Shown: positions 1-9,129, numbered from the stretch's first letter. The stretch: 44,227 nt of DNA from JBLRWS01 sp047921075 (GCA_047921075.1 JBLRWS010000017.1:1-44227), one strand, 5' to 3'. Made by a program: numbers and translations. The notes: a model not told the origin generated them from the sequence alone.

Positions 1-191
1 TCATCAAGGAGCTCCAGCCCCGACTTCTTTAGGTTATTGTTGAATATCTCCAGCTGTTCCTGTGAGATATCCCCCTTAATTTCCACCGTGCCAAGATCTA
101 CCGATATCCAGTTAAGACCGAGTTTTTCCAACTCGTCTTTAACCAGCATTTTGCAGCGCAGGCTAACCATATATTTTATATGAAGAATCAT
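1..191 (-). CDS. AraC-family regulator, N-terminal part only (truncated by window edge)
   Basis: The minus strand is open from an ATG at 191 to the window edge and gives about 63 residues beginning MILHIKYMVSLRCK. The stretch IKYMVSLRCKMLVKDELEKL, followed by a segment ending LKKSGLELLD, resembles from memory the N-terminus of small AraC-type regulators common in Bacteroidota, which carry their helix-turn-helix near the C-terminus. That DNA-binding domain would lie left of this window and cannot be checked. A second in-frame ATG at 170 is possible, but the residues before it (IKY) belong to the family pattern, so 191 is preferred. No clear Shine-Dalgarno is seen. The target genes are unknown. 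Confidence 0.6.
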   Translation of the reverse strand, partial: MILHIKYMVSLRCKMLVKDELEKLGLNWISVDLGTVEIKGDISQEQLEIFNNNLKKSGLELLD

Positions 192-252
192 TCGGTGGAT
201 TAGGGTTATCCGGAACAACTTTCAACTGCTCAGGTGAAGGGAGTGGCAAGTT

Positions 253-274
253 CTCAGAGTAGTTCTAATCTGAG
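253..274. repeat. Inverted repeat upstream of the AraC-type gene
   Basis: CTCAGA at 253-258 is matched by its complement TCTGAG at 269-274 with a 10-nt spacer. It lies about 60 nt upstream of the start of the leftward regulator gene, inside the 223-nt space separating it from the patatin gene. It could be an operator for a dimeric regulator or a chance hairpin. Nothing else was recognised in 192-414. Confidence 0.25.
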
Positions 275-414
275 TATAAGTCCAACAGAAACTTTACGTT
301 AAACACAATCAATGGCAAATCTCTGCTACAATATAGAAAGAAAGCAGCCAATACCTATTCTTTTGGGCTTTCGGGGGAGGTAGCGAGGAAATCACCAGGT
401 AACGAATGCCGGCT

Positions 415-1182
415 TCATCGCCCGGCCTCTTCCGTCAAAAACGCAACGCCCGTCTTGTACCCTTCATCAATCAGTTTTTCGACCTGTCGGGTATCGGCCA
501 TGTTGTACGCACTGAGGCTGGGCCGCAGCCACCGGATGTTTTCATCTTCAAGCTGTTCGATAACCATGTTATTCAGGCCGATATCGAATGTGTTGGAGAG
601 CACATCGATCACATTTTCCGGACGTTTATACTCCCGGTTTGAAGTGAGGTCTATGGCGATGATGTCGGCGCACCGGCCAATCAGTGGGCTTACCGGCACG
701 TTTTCACTAAGAACGCCATCTACCAATAGCATCTCGTCCCACTCTACCGGGGTAAAGATACCCGGCAAACAGGCGCTTGCCATCACCGCTTTGTAGAGCG
801 GGCCTTTGTCGAGCACCACTTTTTTTCCGGTACAGAGGTCGGTGGCGATCATGCTGAGGGGGATATCAGCTTCCTCGATTTGAACTTTTCCGAAATGATC
901 GAGGATGTTTTTACCCATGCGCTCGTTGGTAAGAATGCCCATTTTCGAAAACTTGAAGGCGGTTATATCGAGCCAGTCGAGCTCCCTGGCAATCTCTTCA
1001 AGCGTATTAACAGGGGTGCCGAATGCGATGTGCGCAGCGACAAACGCCCCGATGCTGGTTCCGGAAACACAACCCGGCACCACACCCCCTTCCAGAAATG
1101 CCTTGGCAACGCCAACATGCGCTGCGCCGAGAACCGCACCGCCGCCAAAGGCGATACCCGTTTGATTGCTGTTGCTGGCCAT
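415..1182 (-). CDS. Patatin-like phospholipase (RssA/YchK type)
   Basis: A 255-residue protein of the bacterial patatin family, serine lipases with a Ser-Asp dyad that hydrolyse acyl esters of membrane lipids. Visible motifs are the glycine-rich oxyanion loop GGGAVLG (residues 13-19), the nucleophile elbow GTSIG (Ser43) and the DG pair of the catalytic Asp near residue 155. No signal peptide is seen, so it is probably cytoplasmic or membrane-associated like RssA. The reading frame opens upstream at 1251, but the extra 23 residues are unlike the family; MASNSNQ at 1182 places the GGG loop at the usual distance from the start. It is transcribed away from the porin gene at 1329. The physiological substrate is unknown. 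Confidence 0.88.
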   Translation of the reverse strand: MASNSNQTGIAFGGGAVLGAAHVGVAKAFLEGGVVPGCVSGTSIGAFVAAHIAFGTPVNTLEEIARELDWLDITAFKFSKMGILTNERMGKNILDHFGKVQIEEADIPLSMIATDLCTGKKVVLDKGPLYKAVMASACLPGIFTPVEWDEMLLVDGVLSENVPVSPLIGRCADIIAIDLTSNREYKRPENVIDVLSNTFDIGLNNMVIEQLEDENIRWLRPSLSAYNMADTRQVEKLIDEGYKTGVAFLTEEAGR

Positions 1183-1328
1183 CGAGAATAGAACGTTGAT
1201 TTGACTGTGGAATTCGTAATGTAGTAAAAAAAAGACGTAGAGGGCTTCCAAATAAGTTTCCTATCCGCTGAATGGCCGGTTTCTCTTTACTGCAAATCTC
1301 TCTTATCTTAGCTCTGCCATTGGGAAAA

Positions 1329-2591
1329 ATGAAAATCAGCGTGCGTAAAAGAATGAGTAGAAAGTCCTTGTTGTGCCGGTGCGCTATTGCGCTTCTGGCC
1401 CTATTTCCTGTACAGGGAGTTGCACAAACAGCGGGTCAGGAAGCAGAACGTCAGTTTGGCGAAGATATCGACTTTCCGGCACTCCCGTTTTACAGTTTCG
1501 GATCAGGCCTGGGTTGGACCACGCCCGACAGCACATTTCGGCTGAATATCCGCTTTCGCATGCAGAACCGGGCCACCTTTATAGAACAGCCCGATGGCGA
1601 TGACTCCATCGATATGGCGGTTCGCAGGCTTCGGCTTCGCTTTGATGGGTTTGTGGGCAGGCCGGAATTTACCTATGTGATTCAGCTTTCGTTTGCTCCG
1701 GAAGATGTCGGCTCCATCAATGCCGGCGACAACTTAAATGTGATTCGCGATGCTGCCTTTTTTTACCAGCCCAATCGGAACTGGAGCTTCGGTTTTGGCC
1801 AAACCAAGCTGCCCGGCAACCGCCAGCGCCTGAACTCATCCGGCGGATTACAGCTTACCGACCGATCGATCAACAATGCCCGGTTTAACATTGACCGCGA
1901 TTTTGGCTTTTTTGCATTCTATCTGAATGAACAAATCGATCGATTTTCCGGCAACATCAAAACCGCGATCAGTACCGGTAACGGACGCAACCGAACCAAC
2001 AACAACTCCACCGATCTGGCCTATACCGCCCGGGCTGAGCTCTTTCCGCTGGGCGCTTTTGAACGAAACGGGATGCTGTTTGAGGGTGACCTGGTACGCG
2101 AGCAAACACCCAAGCTGCTGCTGGGCGGCACCTGGCATCTCAATACCGGCGCACAGCGTTCGCGCGGCACGGTGGGTGGCGATCTGTTCGAGCGTCGCGA
2201 ACTGACCAGCGCCCTGTTCGATGCCATGCTCAAGTACCGGGGCTGGGCGTTTCAGGCGGCGTACATGCTGCGGGATGTAGACGATCCGGTAACCGTGGGC
2301 CCGGGCGGAGCTACAGCTGTGGTCTTTAAAGGTGATGGCTTCGACCTGCAGGGCAGTTACCTGTTTCGAAATGATTTTGAGCTGATTGCCCGCTACTCCG
2401 AACAGTATCCGGATCGGCAAATTCGTGCCATCCACCCCCGGGTGGAGCAATTTAGCGGCGGTGTGACCCGCTACATCCGCGAGCACGCACTGAAACTGCA
2501 ACTGGAACTGACACATACCAATGAGTCGTTGCTAACCGCGCCATCGACCGACTTCTGGATGGCCCGTTTTCAGATCGAGATCGGAATTTAA
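1329..2591 (+). CDS. Phosphate-selective porin O/P family outer-membrane protein
   Basis: About 420 residues, starting with a signal peptide (basic MKISVRKRMSRK, hydrophobic CAIALLALFPVQG, probable cleavage after VAQ). The mature part alternates polar and hydrophobic residues as beta-barrel strands do: FRLNIRFRMQNRATF, AVRRLRLRFDGFV, then repeated FxLxxxYxxRDF-like strands. The chain ends in an amphipathic strand (MARFQIEIGI), as expected for Bam-dependent insertion. Features such as 'RRLRLRFDGFVG...F.Y.IQLSF' match the OprO/OprP porin family, which lets phosphate or other anions pass the outer membrane; the substrate here is not predictable. An ATG at 1353 (MSRKSLL) gives a more typical signal peptide and is a real alternative start. 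A TATCTTAG box at 1314-1321 is a weak promoter candidate. Confidence 0.8.
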   Translation: MKISVRKRMSRKSLLCRCAIALLALFPVQGVAQTAGQEAERQFGEDIDFPALPFYSFGSGLGWTTPDSTFRLNIRFRMQNRATFIEQPDGDDSIDMAVRRLRLRFDGFVGRPEFTYVIQLSFAPEDVGSINAGDNLNVIRDAAFFYQPNRNWSFGFGQTKLPGNRQRLNSSGGLQLTDRSINNARFNIDRDFGFFAFYLNEQIDRFSGNIKTAISTGNGRNRTNNNSTDLAYTARAELFPLGAFERNGMLFEGDLVREQTPKLLLGGTWHLNTGAQRSRGTVGGDLFERRELTSALFDAMLKYRGWAFQAAYMLRDVDDPVTVGPGGATAVVFKGDGFDLQGSYLFRNDFELIARYSEQYPDRQIRAIHPRVEQFSGGVTRYIREHALKLQLELTHTNESLLTAPSTDFWMARFQIEIGI

Positions 2592-2634
2592 ATGAAGCCG
2601 GTGTCGTTTTGCCGGAAAAACCGTACCAAAGCCA

Positions 2635-3303
2635 ATGTTTCGAGCAACATCTGATCAACCGTTCAACGGCCCGCATCAACAAAGCCATCGTGCTACCGGA
2701 GGCACACCGCTTGATGACGCACACGCCGGCGCCATACTCATACACGGACGCGGAGCCACGGCCGAAAACATTCTGATGCTGGGCCATGAGCTCAAGGCAG
2801 ATGGCGTGCACTTTATCGCTCCGCAGGCGCATCAGTTTCAATGGTACCCATATTCGTTTCTGGCACCAACTGAACGGAACGAGCCGGGCCTTTCGTCGGC
2901 CCTGCAAGCGGTGTGGGACGCTATTCAAACGCTGGAAGAGGGCGGGATTTCGCCCGAGCGGATTCTGCTCATCGGCTTCTCTCAGGGCGCCTGCCTGGCG
3001 TCGGAATTTGCGGCCCGCCATCCACGACGCTACGGCGGACTCATCGCTTTCAGCGGCGGGTTGATTGGGGATCGTGTTCAGGCGGCTGATTACAGCGGAT
3101 CGCTGGAGGGCACACCGGTTTTTATGGGCTGTTCCGATCGCGATCCGCACATTCCCGCAGAGAGAGTGCACGAGAGCGCGGCCATTTTGAAAGAACTTGG
3201 TGCGAGGGTGTCGGTGGAAATTTACCCCGGCATGCCGCACACCATTATTGCCGACGAACTGCAACATGCGCAAAAAATCGTGGACGAAGTGATTGCAAGC
3301 TGA
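2635..3303 (+). CDS. Alpha/beta-hydrolase, phospholipase/carboxylesterase family
   Basis: A 222-residue serine esterase of the small carboxylesterase family (YpfH-like, Pfam Abhydrolase_2). The nucleophile elbow GFSQG puts the catalytic Ser at residue 116. Asp170 (in DRDPHIP) and His202 (in GMPHTI) complete the triad in the expected order, and ILIHGRGA at 35-42 is the oxyanion strand-turn. Length and motif spacing are normal for the family. It has no signal peptide, so it is cytosolic. Natural substrates of this group are mostly undefined short-chain or lysophospholipid esters. It follows the porin gene after 43 nt, but nothing links the two functionally. The start at 2635 is the first ATG compatible with the fold. 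Confidence 0.85.
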   Translation: MFRATSDQPFNGPHQQSHRATGGTPLDDAHAGAILIHGRGATAENILMLGHELKADGVHFIAPQAHQFQWYPYSFLAPTERNEPGLSSALQAVWDAIQTLEEGGISPERILLIGFSQGACLASEFAARHPRRYGGLIAFSGGLIGDRVQAADYSGSLEGTPVFMGCSDRDPHIPAERVHESAAILKELGARVSVEIYPGMPHTIIADELQHAQKIVDEVIAS

Positions 3304-3355
3304 ACAATCAGTAGATTAGGCGCATTACTCTTCACCCTGTATTGATACAGACTTT

Positions 3356-4939
3356 ATGGACATCATCTGGATCGGCATTGCGTTTATTTTTGGCCTGGGC
3401 GTTTCGCGCTTGCAGCTGCCGCCGCTGGTAGGATATCTTGCCGCCGGGCTCGCTTTGGCCGCGTTTGGTTATGAGCCGGGTGATATGCTGAAAGAGATTT
3501 CACACCTCGGGGTGATTTTTCTTCTCTTTACCGTGGGGCTTCATATACGCCTTAAAAATATTCTGCGAATTGACATTCTGGGCATAGGCCTCACCCATTT
3601 GTTGATCTCTACCGCCATTTTTACGCCTATCAGTCTCTATTTTGGCTACGATTTGCAGGCCGCCATTATCATCGCCATTACCCTCGGTTTTTCGAGCACG
3701 GTACTCACGGCCAAAAATCTGGAGCGCCGTAATGAGCTGGGTGCGTTTTACGGCCGTGCGGCAATCGGTATTCTCATTATTCAGGATCTGGTGGCTATTG
3801 GTATTATCGCCTACACCGGGGGCGGCACGCCGTCGCTTTGGGGGCTCTCGCTGTTTGCGCTGCCGGTTATTCGTCCGCTGTTGATAAAACTACTCGGCGT
3901 GGTTCGCGATGATGAGTTGTGGATGCTCTTTGGGCTGGGCCTGGCGCTGGGCGGTGCCACGCTGTTTGAACTGTTTGACCTCTCGGGAGAACTGGGAGCA
4001 CTGGCAGCGGGAATGCTGCTGGCAGCAGATGAGCGGGCTGATGAAATCGGTAAAAAAATGTGGGGCGTGAAAGAGGCGTTTCTGGTTGGCTTTTTTCTGG
4101 AAGTCGGCCTTATCGGATTCCCGACCCTCTCGGGCTACCTCTTCATCGGCGTCATGTTGCTGCTCCTTCCGCTCAAATCGATCCTGTTCTACCTGCTGTT
4201 TATGGCCTTTAAGTTTCGGGCGCGTACCGGTTATCTGGCCACCGTATCACTTACCGCATATAGCGAATTTACCCTGATTGCCGGCGCCGTGGCCAGTGCC
4301 AATGGATTTATTCCCGAAGAAGCCATGGTTGTACTTGGATTGCTCACAGCCATTTCCTATGCTGTAAATGCACCGATTACCATCAATGAGGAAAAACTCT
4401 GGAAGCGGTGGGAAAAGTGGCTGCTTACCTTCGAACGCGATGTTCGTCACCCCGAGCATCAGACGGTATCGCTTGGCTCAGCCGAATTCTTGATCATCGG
4501 GATGGGAAATGCCGGCCGTGCTGCGTACGATAAATTGAAAGAGCAAGGCAAACCGGTGATTGGGATGGATATTGACCCCGACCGTATCGAGCGGAATCTC
4601 GGCGACGGCCGCCGTGTTGTGTATGGTGATATACAGGATACCGATCTTTGGACCAATATGGACCTGACCAAGGTGAAATCGATCATGATTGCAATGGGCA
4701 ATGAAAATGTGAAAGAGAATGCGACCAAGACACTCCGAAGTGTTGGATTTAATGGGCTGATTTACGTATTGACGATGCGCGAAGAAGAGGCCGAAAAAAT
4801 GCAGCGTGCCGGTGCCAGCGCTGTGTCTATCCCGATTCGTGAAGCCGGTGAGCGCCTCGCCGCGATGAGCATGCCGGATGCCAATGAAGAAGAGAAAGCA
4901 ACGATCGATTTAAAAGTAAAAAAACCGGATAATGGCTAA
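3356..4939 (+). CDS. Monovalent cation:proton antiporter, CPA2 family (KefB/KefC/YbaL-like)
   Basis: A 527-residue inner-membrane protein. Residues 1 to about 370 form a chain of 11-13 hydrophobic segments typical of CPA2 exchangers. The core motif GFSSTVLTAK followed by IIQDLVAIG carries the Gln-Asp pair (Asp near residue 144) seen in Kef-type potassium efflux systems. From about residue 375 there is a cytosolic Rossmann-type RCK/TrkA-N domain (EFLIIGMGNAGRAAYDKL), ending in an acidic/basic tail. The product should exchange K+ or Na+ for H+, gated by a nucleotide or another ligand of the RCK domain. Its last 8 nt overlap the start of the DsbA-like gene, suggesting translational coupling. Whether it carries K+ or Na+ cannot be told from sequence. 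Confidence 0.9.
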   Translation: MDIIWIGIAFIFGLGVSRLQLPPLVGYLAAGLALAAFGYEPGDMLKEISHLGVIFLLFTVGLHIRLKNILRIDILGIGLTHLLISTAIFTPISLYFGYDLQAAIIIAITLGFSSTVLTAKNLERRNELGAFYGRAAIGILIIQDLVAIGIIAYTGGGTPSLWGLSLFALPVIRPLLIKLLGVVRDDELWMLFGLGLALGGATLFELFDLSGELGALAAGMLLAADERADEIGKKMWGVKEAFLVGFFLEVGLIGFPTLSGYLFIGVMLLLLPLKSILFYLLFMAFKFRARTGYLATVSLTAYSEFTLIAGAVASANGFIPEEAMVVLGLLTAISYAVNAPITINEEKLWKRWEKWLLTFERDVRHPEHQTVSLGSAEFLIIGMGNAGRAAYDKLKEQGKPVIGMDIDPDRIERNLGDGRRVVYGDIQDTDLWTNMDLTKVKSIMIAMGNENVKENATKTLRSVGFNGLIYVLTMREEEAEKMQRAGASAVSIPIREAGERLAAMSMPDANEEEKATIDLKVKKPDNG

Positions 4940-5588
4940 CCAAAAACCTGTACTAATTTATATCTATGACCCTCTTTGCGGTTGGTGTTTCGGGTTTGAA
5001 AACTCTATTCACCGGTTGTATGAAAGGTATTCAGATGAGGTGGACTTTCGGGTTTACGTAGGCGGCCTGATGTTTGGAGAAATGGCCAAACCTATTGCTG
5101 CAAACAGGGAGCGAGTTTTAGACGGCATCAAGCTGATTCAGCAGAAAAGTGACGCTATTTTCGGCGAGCCATATATTCAAATGGTTCGGGAGGGAGATCA
5201 GGTATTCGATTCTACCATACCCAGCCGCGCACAGGCTGTGATCGATAAAATTGCACCGCAACTTGCCGTCCCGTTTGCTTCGGAATTACAGAAAGTATTT
5301 TTTATGCACGGAGCGGATCTGTCTGACGACGATACCTATCTCCCGGTTCTTGGCCAACTCTCCATTTCTCGGAATCGATTTTTCGACCTGCTGCACGACC
5401 CCTGGTCGCAACGAAAAGCAGAAACACAGATAGAGTGGGCAAAACAGGCCGGCGTGCGATTGTTCCCCTCACTTGTTCTAAAGCAGGGCACCTCCACAAA
5501 GCTGATGATGGACGGTTTTCGCCCCCTCGACGACGTACTTGCAACGTTGAACGACAATCTTTCAATATCTGAACCCATCGACAGCTAA
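4932..5588 (+). CDS. DsbA-family thiol oxidoreductase
   Basis: A 218-residue thioredoxin-fold protein. The active site CGWC is at residues 16-19 (DPLCGWCFGF), a helical insertion follows, and the second half holds the cis-proline region (VRLFPSLVL) that contacts the active site in thioredoxin-like folds. No signal peptide is visible, so unlike periplasmic DsbA it is probably cytosolic, as many FrnE-like DsbA-family proteins are. It overlaps the antiporter stop by 8 nt. Kef-type exchangers are regulated by thiol adducts in some bacteria, so a redox link to the antiporter is possible, but that is only inference from position. The partner protein is unknown. Confidence 0.85.
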   Translation: MANQKPVLIYIYDPLCGWCFGFENSIHRLYERYSDEVDFRVYVGGLMFGEMAKPIAANRERVLDGIKLIQQKSDAIFGEPYIQMVREGDQVFDSTIPSRAQAVIDKIAPQLAVPFASELQKVFFMHGADLSDDDTYLPVLGQLSISRNRFFDLLHDPWSQRKAETQIEWAKQAGVRLFPSLVLKQGTSTKLMMDGFRPLDDVLATLNDNLSISEPIDS

Positions 5589-5626
5589 CACTCATTTAGA
5601 GTTTAGAACGGCGCACGGCTTATTAC

Positions 5627-6499
5627 ATGACCAAATCGGATCAGCATATCAGCTTTATCCTCAATCCCAACGCAGATGGCGGAACCGCGCAGCGTCACGA
5701 GCAGAAACTTCGCAAAGAAGCTGAAAAACGATGGCATCGATTCACCATTCTGGATTCGACATCCGGCAATTTCGATCCGTCACAGTACGACGTGGTGGTT
5801 GCCTGCGGCGGCGATGGGACCCTGAATCAGGTTGTGAACGACCTTATCGATCATACAATCCCAATCGGGTTGTTACCGATGGGAAGCGGCAATGATTTTG
5901 CAAAATCACTCGGACTGCCCGCCGGCCTTGAGGCTTGTCTCGACATACTGCAGCGCGGACACACCCGAAAGGTGGATGCCATCCACTGCACCGGCGATTT
6001 TGACCGGTGGTGCATCAATACACTGGGCATCGGGTTCGACGGAACCACCAATCGATATACCCAAAAATTTAAGCCGCTGTTTGGTTCGTTTGGCTACGTA
6101 TTGGGAGCGGTGCAGGCCGCCCTCCTTTTTCGCGGAACACACATGAGGCTATCGGCAGGCAGCCACCAAACGGAGAGCAACCGGCTGATGGTAACGGCGT
6201 GTAATGGACACACCCAGGGTGGGTCGTTCTATATTGCACCGGCCGCAAAAATTGATGATGGCTACATGGATATTGTGGCCATCAACAAAGTCTCCATACC
6301 CTATTTATTGTGGAAACTACCGACGTTCAGAGGAACAAAAGCGGTATCGATGAAGGGAATGGAGCGGTTTCAGACTTCGCAACTCAACATCCGCTGCAAA
6401 GAGGAAGTGGATGTACATATCGATGGGGAGCAATCGCCGAAGAAGGTTCGGCAACTGATGATTACAATCTATCCGGGAAAGTTGACCATGATCGCGTAA
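5627..6499 (+). CDS. Diacylglycerol kinase family lipid kinase (YegS/BmrU-like)
   Basis: A 290-residue protein with the DAGK catalytic signature GGDGTLNQV (61-69), which binds ATP phosphates, and the second glycine motif GSGNDFAKSLG (86-96). The opening ISFILNPNADGG and the C-terminal VHIDGEQ segment are also typical. Enzymes of this group transfer phosphate from ATP to diacylglycerol or related lipids at the inner face of the membrane, recycling lipid for phospholipid or envelope synthesis; the exact lipid cannot be assigned. Length is normal. It starts 38 nt after the DsbA-like gene and could share its transcript. Its TAA stop directly abuts the stop codon of the minus-strand ORF that follows. 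Confidence 0.9.
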   Translation: MTKSDQHISFILNPNADGGTAQRHEQKLRKEAEKRWHRFTILDSTSGNFDPSQYDVVVACGGDGTLNQVVNDLIDHTIPIGLLPMGSGNDFAKSLGLPAGLEACLDILQRGHTRKVDAIHCTGDFDRWCINTLGIGFDGTTNRYTQKFKPLFGSFGYVLGAVQAALLFRGTHMRLSAGSHQTESNRLMVTACNGHTQGGSFYIAPAAKIDDGYMDIVAINKVSIPYLLWKLPTFRGTKAVSMKGMERFQTSQLNIRCKEEVDVHIDGEQSPKKVRQLMITIYPGKLTMIA

Positions 6500-6691
6500 C
6501 TACTGAATCGCGTAGTACTCTTCGTACACATAATTCCATAACTCGGCCAGGTCCGACCCCTTGTTATGGGGATTCTTGGATGTGGACGATTTCATCGCAT
6601 CAACGCAGGCACGCTCTCGGGCGTTGTGGATCGCTTTAAGTTGATGCTTGGTCGGATCTTCGATCATTTTTTCAAATTTTTTATCACTCAT
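6500..6691 (-). CDS. Small hypothetical protein, 63 residues
   Basis: A minus-strand ORF starting MSDKKFEKMIEDPTKHQL and ending LWNYVYEEYYAIQ. It is highly charged, predicted mostly helical, with one Cys and no signal or membrane segment. Composition (Lys/Glu/Asn with a Tyr/Trp-rich end) looks like a real protein, not an antisense shadow, and it fills a space that would otherwise be a 290-nt gap. Its stop codon is immediately adjacent to the stop of the lipid kinase on the other strand. I do not recognise the family. It shares a 98-nt divergent upstream region with the lipoprotein gene at 6790. Confidence 0.55.
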   Translation of the reverse strand: MSDKKFEKMIEDPTKHQLKAIHNARERACVDAMKSSTSKNPHNKGSDLAELWNYVYEEYYAIQ

Positions 6692-6789
6692 AACGGGACG
6701 ATTCGTTATCCTTTCCTATAAAATGGAAACTTTTTCGTTTAAATCAATTATTCGGCATTCTTTCATATTAAACAATTCATCTGCTCCAA

Positions 6790-8115
6790 ATGTTCCGATA
6801 TCTTATTATTCCTTTTACACTTAGCATTTTTTATGCAGCGTGTTCATCATCTACGGAGCCGGCTGAAATTGTAGAAGAGCCCGATTTTACGGAATGTGTA
6901 AATGGTATGGCCGACGGTTTTCCCTGTAATAATATTGGGCTGTATGGCGTCATCAGTAACATCGAACTGTTGTCTGAGCGGGCTGATAATGTAGGCCCAA
7001 ATGCCAACGACATTTGGGGATGGACAGATCCTGAAACCAATCGCGAGTATGCGCTGGTCGGGCTTACCGATGGCGTAACAGCCGTGGATGTAACCGATCC
7101 CGCAAACCCGGTTGTAATGGCAAAATTTCAAGAGCCGGAGGATGCCCGCTCTCCCGCCTCCCCATTGATCGCTTTTCATGATGACGGTTCGGGAATAAAA
7201 GATGCATCCGCCTGGCGGGATCTGAAGGTTTTTCAAAATCATCTCTATGTGGTAAGCGAACAGGGAAATCACGGCATGCAGATTTTTGATTTAACCCGGC
7301 TTCGCAATATTACCTCGCCACCGGCGATGCTGCAGCAAGATGCGCAGTACAACCGTTTTGGCAATGCGCACAATATCGCCATTAATGAAGAGACCGGTTT
7401 TGCGTACGTGGTGGGCAGTACCACGGGAGAAATCTGCGCAAGCCAGGGCGCGCTGCATATGATCGATCTTGCAGATCCGCTTTCGCCGCAATATGCAGGA
7501 TGCGCCGTTGAACCGGAAGCCGGCGGCATCACCCGGGCCGGTTATATACACGATACCCAATGCGTGATATATGGCGGGCCGGATACGCAATTTGCAGGCC
7601 GTGAGCTCTGCTTTTCATCCGCCGAGCGCACCTTTTTAATTACCGATGTAACCGACAAACAGAATCCGGTTACCATCTTTAACAGCAGCTACCCGGGCAA
7701 TGCATACGCCCATCAGGGGTGGCTGACTGAGGATCATCGGTTTTTTATGATGAACGATGAGCTGGATGAACAGCAGGCCAACATCAATACCCGAACCTAT
7801 GTGTGGGATCTGGCATCACTGACGGAAGCAGCCATGATCGGGTTCTATCAACACAGCACGATCGCGATCGATCACAACGTTTATATTCGCGGCGATCGGA
7901 TGTATCAGGCCAACTATACCGCGGGCCTGCGGCTGCTGGATGTATCCAATCCGCTGCCTGGCCAGATCACAGAGATCGGCTTTTTCAATACCACACCAAC
8001 CAACAGTCGGCGCGAGTTTGCTGGCACATGGTCGGTGTATCCCTGGTTCAACAGCAATACGGTGGTTTTGTCCGATATTAATCAGGGACTTTTTATACTG
8101 CATGTAGAACGGTAA
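6790..8115 (+). CDS. Choice-of-anchor B family lipoprotein (LVIVD-repeat beta-propeller)
   Basis: A 441-residue exported protein. The signal peptide ends in a lipobox-like YAAC, with Cys near residue 18 followed by a Ser/Thr/Glu linker, so lipidation and surface or periplasmic anchoring are likely. The body repeats the pattern 'YALVGLTDGVTAVDVTDPANPV...', 'GNHGMQIFDLTRL', 'GALHMIDLADPLSPQ', 'TFLITDVTDKQNPVT' and 'AGLRLLDVSNPL'. These are blades of the LVIVD propeller found in the choice-of-anchor B family of Bacteroidota and marine bacteria. Several Cys in the first half may form disulfides. The function of the family is not established; binding of a partner or ligand on the cell surface is the usual guess. 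It stands as the first gene after a divergent spacer. Confidence 0.82.
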   Translation: MFRYLIIPFTLSIFYAACSSSTEPAEIVEEPDFTECVNGMADGFPCNNIGLYGVISNIELLSERADNVGPNANDIWGWTDPETNREYALVGLTDGVTAVDVTDPANPVVMAKFQEPEDARSPASPLIAFHDDGSGIKDASAWRDLKVFQNHLYVVSEQGNHGMQIFDLTRLRNITSPPAMLQQDAQYNRFGNAHNIAINEETGFAYVVGSTTGEICASQGALHMIDLADPLSPQYAGCAVEPEAGGITRAGYIHDTQCVIYGGPDTQFAGRELCFSSAERTFLITDVTDKQNPVTIFNSSYPGNAYAHQGWLTEDHRFFMMNDELDEQQANINTRTYVWDLASLTEAAMIGFYQHSTIAIDHNVYIRGDRMYQANYTAGLRLLDVSNPLPGQITEIGFFNTTPTNSRREFAGTWSVYPWFNSNTVVLSDINQGLFILHVER

Positions 8116-8139
8116 TCAAATTCAAAACGGACACTGCAC

Positions 8140-9039
8140 ATGAAAACAGCTCCATCTCTTCAACTCTCTCCCATCTGCGCCGGCATGATGCGCTGGCACG
8201 ACTGGGGCTTTTCTTCCATTGATGATGCCCGCCAGTGGGTGGAGCAATGTTTGGAACTGGGCATTACCAGTTTCGATCACGCCGACATATACGGCAGTTA
8301 CACGATTGAGGAGGCCTTTGGAAAGGTGCTGGCGCAAGCACCGCATCTGCGCGAAACGATGCAGATTGTGACCAAGTGCTCCATCGCCCTGCTGTCGGAA
8401 AACCGGCCGCAGCACCGGGTAAAGCATTACAATACATCGCCCGCTCATATTCGCGACAGCGTGCAGCGGTCGCTCAAAAATCTGCAGTGCGAAACGATCG
8501 ACCTTTTGCTGCTGCACCGGCCCGATCCGCTGATGGACGCCCACGAGGCAGCCGCAGCCCTCACTGGCCTGATACAGAGCGGCGATGTACAACAGGTGGG
8601 CGTTTCAAATTTCAATCCATCCCAAACACGCCTGCTGCAGAACGCCCTGGATGTTCCCCTCGTTACCAACCAGATAGAGTGCTCCCTGATCCACACCGAT
8701 CCGCTGTTCGATGGCACGCTGGATGAGGAGCAGATGGCCGGCCGCACACCGATGATCTGGTCGCCATTCGGCGGGGGCACACTGTTTGATGAGGAATCGT
8801 CCGATGAGCGGGTACACCGGCTTCGAACGCTGCTTTTTGAACTGGCGGAAACGTACCGCTGTTCGATCGATCAGCTGATGATTGCGTGGCTGCGCCGGCT
8901 TCCAACCCGTCCGGTGATTATTACCGGCACCGGAAAAGCAGAACGATTGAAAAAAGCGGTTGACGCACTCTCTGTTGAACTGGACCGGCAGGACTGGTTC
9001 CGGTTACTGGAGGCTTCACACGGACACCGGGTAGCGTAA
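8140..9039 (+). CDS. Aldo/keto reductase (YdhF-like)
   Basis: A 299-residue NADPH-dependent oxidoreductase with a TIM-barrel fold. The tetrad is visible: Asp46 and Tyr51 in FDHADIYGSY, Lys79 in IVTKCSI and His126 in LLLLHRPDP. The order and spacing agree with the family. The nearest E. coli relative by pattern is YdhF, an AKR of unknown physiological substrate. No signal peptide is seen; cytosolic. It starts 24 nt after the choice-of-anchor B gene, so co-transcription is likely even though one product is exported and the other is not. Confidence 0.9.
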   Translation: MKTAPSLQLSPICAGMMRWHDWGFSSIDDARQWVEQCLELGITSFDHADIYGSYTIEEAFGKVLAQAPHLRETMQIVTKCSIALLSENRPQHRVKHYNTSPAHIRDSVQRSLKNLQCETIDLLLLHRPDPLMDAHEAAAALTGLIQSGDVQQVGVSNFNPSQTRLLQNALDVPLVTNQIECSLIHTDPLFDGTLDEEQMAGRTPMIWSPFGGGTLFDEESSDERVHRLRTLLFELAETYRCSIDQLMIAWLRRLPTRPVIITGTGKAERLKKAVDALSVELDRQDWFRLLEASHGHRVA

Positions 9040-9129
9040 ATACAAGTTGGGATTGATCGCTGCCGGCAACAATGTCGTTGTTGATGCAGATGGCCGACGA
9101 AACCGTGTCTATTTTCGTACCTTTCCTCT

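Noticed and set aside
1848..2516. 222-codon minus-strand ORF opposite the porin gene
   Set aside because: Antisense shadow; the porin has signal peptide and beta-strand pattern.
9067..9083. Hairpin CAACAA-TGTCG-TTGTTG as terminator
   Set aside because: AT-rich 6-bp stem with no T-run after it, between two genes likely in one transcript.
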